A DNA stretch of 38,431 bases, from positions 1 through 38,431 of the forward strand of contig JAHEYR010000009.1 in the NCBI GenBank assembly GCA_023251485.1, read 5' to 3'. Of the stretch, positions 36,152 to 38,431 are shown piece after piece (position 1 is the stretch's first letter; each line of letters opens with the position of its first letter). The DNA comes from Bacteroidales bacterium (lineage in GTDB: Bacteria; Bacteroidota; Bacteroidia; Bacteroidales; Cfx3-03). A program made the translations under genes and the position numbers. The notes beneath the pieces were generated by a model, which ran no database searches, was not told where the DNA came from, and was given only the letters and a program-made list of their open reading frames with translations.

Positions 36152-37759
36152 TCACATTCTGAATACACCATAGGTGGTATCAGCAAAAGGAGCGTTATAC
36201 GACATGGCCAATCCAAGGCCAATAATCCGTCGTGTATCTAAAGGATCGATAATTCCATCGTCCCATAAACGAGCGGTGCTATAATAAGGTGACCCTTCAT
36301 CTTCGTACTTTTTAATAATCTCGTTTTGCATAGACTGTCGATCCTCTTCGGATAGAAGTTGACCCCTCGACTTTAGTTGATCTTCTTTTACCGAGACTAA
36401 AACTCCAGCAGCTTGCTCTCCCCCCATTACCGAAATCCTGGCATTTGGCCACATAAAGAGAAGGTTCGGGTCGTAGGCTCTTCCAGCCATGGCATAATTA
36501 CCTGCACCAAACGAACCACCAAATACCACCGTAAATTTAGGAATAGCTGCATTGGCTACAGCATGTACCATCTTTGCACCATCCCGTGCAATGCCTTTGT
36601 GCTCGTACTCTTTACCAACAATGAATCCCGTAATGTTTTGCAGAAAGAGTAGCGGAATCTTTCTGGAAGAACAGAGCTCAACAAAGTGGGCTCCCTTTAA
36701 TGCAGATTCACCAAACAATACCCCATTATTAGCAATGATACCAACAGGATATCCATGAATATGTGCAAAACCTGTGACTAGCGATGGGGCATATCTTGAT
36801 TTGAACTCATGAAAGCGACTACCATCAACGATACGGGCAATGATTTCTTTGGCATCAACAGGTTTGCGAAGATCGACAGGTGCAAGTCCATATAGCTCTT
36901 CCTGATCATAAAAAGGCTCTTCCGGTGTTTGCCACTCAGCCGGTTTCGTTCTTTTAAGTGGAATCGTTTCAAAGATATTTCTACAGATCTGTAGTGCATG
37001 TTCGTCATTCTCTGCAAAATGATCAGCGGTTCCCGATATCCTGGTGTGGATGTCAGCACCGCCCAACTCCTCGGCAGTTACATCTTCTCCGGTAGCGGCT
37101 TTCACCAAAGGCGGTCCGCCAATAAAGATGGTTCCCTGTTCACGAACGATGATGGTTTCATCACACATGGCTGGGACATAAGCTCCTCCAGCCGTGCACG
37201 ATCCCATTACAATAGCAATCTGTGGTATCTTCAATGCAGAGAGTCGTGCCTGATTATAAAAGAATCGCCCAAAGTGAAACCGATCAGGAAAGACCTTCGC
37301 CTGATCAGGTAGAAATACACCACCTGAGTCGACCAGATACACACAAGGAAGATGATTTTGAAAGGCAATCTCCTGTGCACGAATATGTTTTTTTATTGAT
37401 TCTTCAATATATGTACCCCCTTTAACTGTTGCATCGTTTGCTACGATAACAGTTTCTCTACCATGGATCCTTCCTATTCCGGTTACAATACCGGCAGAAG
37501 GGAATTGATTTCCATGCATACCAAAAGCGGCCATTGGAGACAGTTCAAGAAATGCCGTATTGGCATCAATCAAGAGATTAATGCGTTCGCGTGCAAGAAG
37601 TTTATTCCTACTTCTGTGCAGCTCTATCGTTTTTGCAGGTCCTCCGCATGAGACTAATTCAAGCCGGTGTCGATAATCCTCCAACAGTTGAAGAAACTTC
37701 TCTTTGTTTTCTATAAAGGAGGGCGACAAACTGTTGATTTGTGATTCAATTCTGTACAA
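36152..37759 (-). CDS. liuB: acyl-CoA carboxyltransferase, methylcrotonyl-CoA carboxylase beta type (TTG start)
   Basis: [109 protein letters not shown]. Confidence 0.88.
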   Translation of the reverse strand: MYRIESQINSLSPSFIENKEKFLQLLEDYRHRLELVSCGGPAKTIELHRSRNKLLARERINLLIDANTAFLELSPMAAFGMHGNQFPSAGIVTGIGRIHGRETVIVANDATVKGGTYIEESIKKHIRAQEIAFQNHLPCVYLVDSGGVFLPDQAKVFPDRFHFGRFFYNQARLSALKIPQIAIVMGSCTAGGAYVPAMCDETIIVREQGTIFIGGPPLVKAATGEDVTAEELGGADIHTRISGTADHFAENDEHALQICRNIFETIPLKRTKPAEWQTPEEPFYDQEELYGLAPVDLRKPVDAKEIIARIVDGSRFHEFKSRYAPSLVTGFAHIHGYPVGIIANNGVLFGESALKGAHFVELCSSRKIPLLFLQNITGFIVGKEYEHKGIARDGAKMVHAVANAAIPKFTVVFGGSFGAGNYAMAGRAYDPNLLFMWPNARISVMGGEQAAGVLVSVKEDQLKSRGQLLSEEDRQSMQNEIIKKYEDEGSPYYSTARLWDDGIIDPLDTRRIIGLGLAMSYNAPFADTTYGVFRM

Positions 37760-37762
37760 AGT

Positions 37763-37803
37763 AAAGCGCGTTTGTGGTTCAGAATGAAAAACAAACGCGC
37801 TTT
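37763..37803. promoter_or_regulatory. 13-bp perfect inverted repeat upstream of the liu-type operon
   Basis: AAAGCGCGTTTGT - 15 nt - ACAAACGCGCTTT; ends 4 nt from the predicted TTG start of the carboxyltransferase gene. Confidence 0.6.
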
Positions 37804-37903
37804 GTGCTTTGTTCGATCCATATGATCAAACCCTTATTATTTTGAGAAAGTATAAATTGGGATCAGATAGAAAAACAGGAAGCTTCTTTATCCTAATTTG
37901 TTC

Positions 37904-38431
37904 CTACCAGTTTAAACTTATCTCATTATTTGTGAGAGGTAAGGCAACGGATTGAACAGCATAATTCCCATAGTCAGAAGAGACCATGTGCAGATTCTCA
38001 TTTGTGGTATTTACGTCACCGATAGACGACTTCACTTTCGATAAAGAACCAAAACCATGGAATATAACTTTTACTTTCGCATAACGACTAGTGAACGAAC
38101 CTTCGGCTTTATTCAGCACTAAACTCTTTTTCACGGCATCAAAACTGAATGTACGTTTTAAGAAGGCTCCAGTCTTGTTTTGGTAGGTTGTCCCATCATC
38201 TTCATAATAGACAAACTTACCACCCTTTTCATCATTAAACACATGTATTTCTAGTGTTTCGTCTGGTTTTTCTGTTGTGTTTTGTACAACGGATTGAATA
38301 GGGATAATGCTTCCACCTTTCACAAAGACCGGAAGATGAGTTAAATCACTCGGCGCAACTGTTTCCTGTCCTCCCTCAAAAACCTTATCTGTATAGAGAT
38401 CATACCATTTATTTCCTGCAGGAAGATAAAC
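37904..38431 (-). CDS. partial glycoside hydrolase family 31 (alpha-glucosidase/xylosidase-type) C-terminus
   Basis: Reading frame continues past the ORF-track GTG to the window edge: VYLPAGNKWYDLYTDKVFEGGQETVAPSDLTHLPVFVKGGSIIPIQS...FVYYEDDGTTYQ. Confidence 0.85.
   Translation of the reverse strand, partial: VYLPAGNKWYDLYTDKVFEGGQETVAPSDLTHLPVFVKGGSIIPIQSVVQNTTEKPDETLEIHVFNDEKGGKFVYYEDDGTTYQNKTGAFLKRTFSFDAVKKSLVLNKAEGSFTSRYAKVKVIFHGFGSLSKVKSSIGDVNTTNENLHMVSSDYGNYAVQSVALPLTNNEISLNW

Noticed and set aside
36998-37312. 104-aa plus-strand ORF opposite the carboxyltransferase gene
   Set aside because: Antisense shadow ORF; the minus-strand frame is clearly conserved.
1-38431. CRISPR array, tRNA/rRNA, transposon or phage genes
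   Set aside because: No regularly spaced direct repeats, tRNA-like cloverleaf, rRNA segments, transposase, integrase or phage structural motifs seen by eye on either strand.

Overview
Chromosomal window of a Bacteroidota-type genome: AT-rich, with TAnnTTTG -7 boxes, and mostly core/metabolic genes. No rRNA, tRNA, CRISPR array, transposase or phage module was recognised. Main blocks: (1) an acyltransferase-3 gene followed by a ~470-bp intergenic region with inverted repeats; (2) a methylmalonyl-CoA epimerase / Na+-pumping methylmalonyl-CoA decarboxylase operon (mce-mmdA-oadG-like-mmdC-mmdB) in which the OadG-like subunit carries an N-terminal secreted lamin-tail-like domain; (3) udk, an NlpE-like lipoprotein, a DnaQ/GIY-YIG fusion, a DUF4403-like lipoprotein, a YraN-family protein, and a DUF2007-USP-USP fusion; (4) an RsuA/RluB-type pseudouridine synthase with a ~390-aa Arg/Ser/Asp/Gly-rich N-terminal extension containing a 174-bp tandem repeat; (5) a sigma54 response regulator plus Hpt protein, a radical SAM protein plus a 25-aa-repeat protein, polyprenyl synthase and rubrerythrin; (6) a tetR-tolC-MFP-RND efflux operon; (7) an M16 peptidase and butyrate kinase; (8) a leucine/isovalerate-type (liu) cluster of carboxyltransferase, hydratase, biotin carboxylase, acyl-CoA dehydrogenase and HMG-CoA-lyase-like genes; (9) a partial GH31 gene at the right edge. 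I did not find a clear-cut new defence or mobile system. The most interesting candidates are the liu cluster, with an HMG-CoA-lyase-like protein that appears to have lost metal ligands and an acyl-CoA dehydrogenase with butyryl-CoA-type rather than isovaleryl-CoA-type catalytic residues; the long perfect inverted repeat at that operon's head; the lamin-tail/OadG fusion; and the 25-aa repeat protein paired with a radical SAM enzyme. All assignments come from reading motifs by eye; no database search was run.
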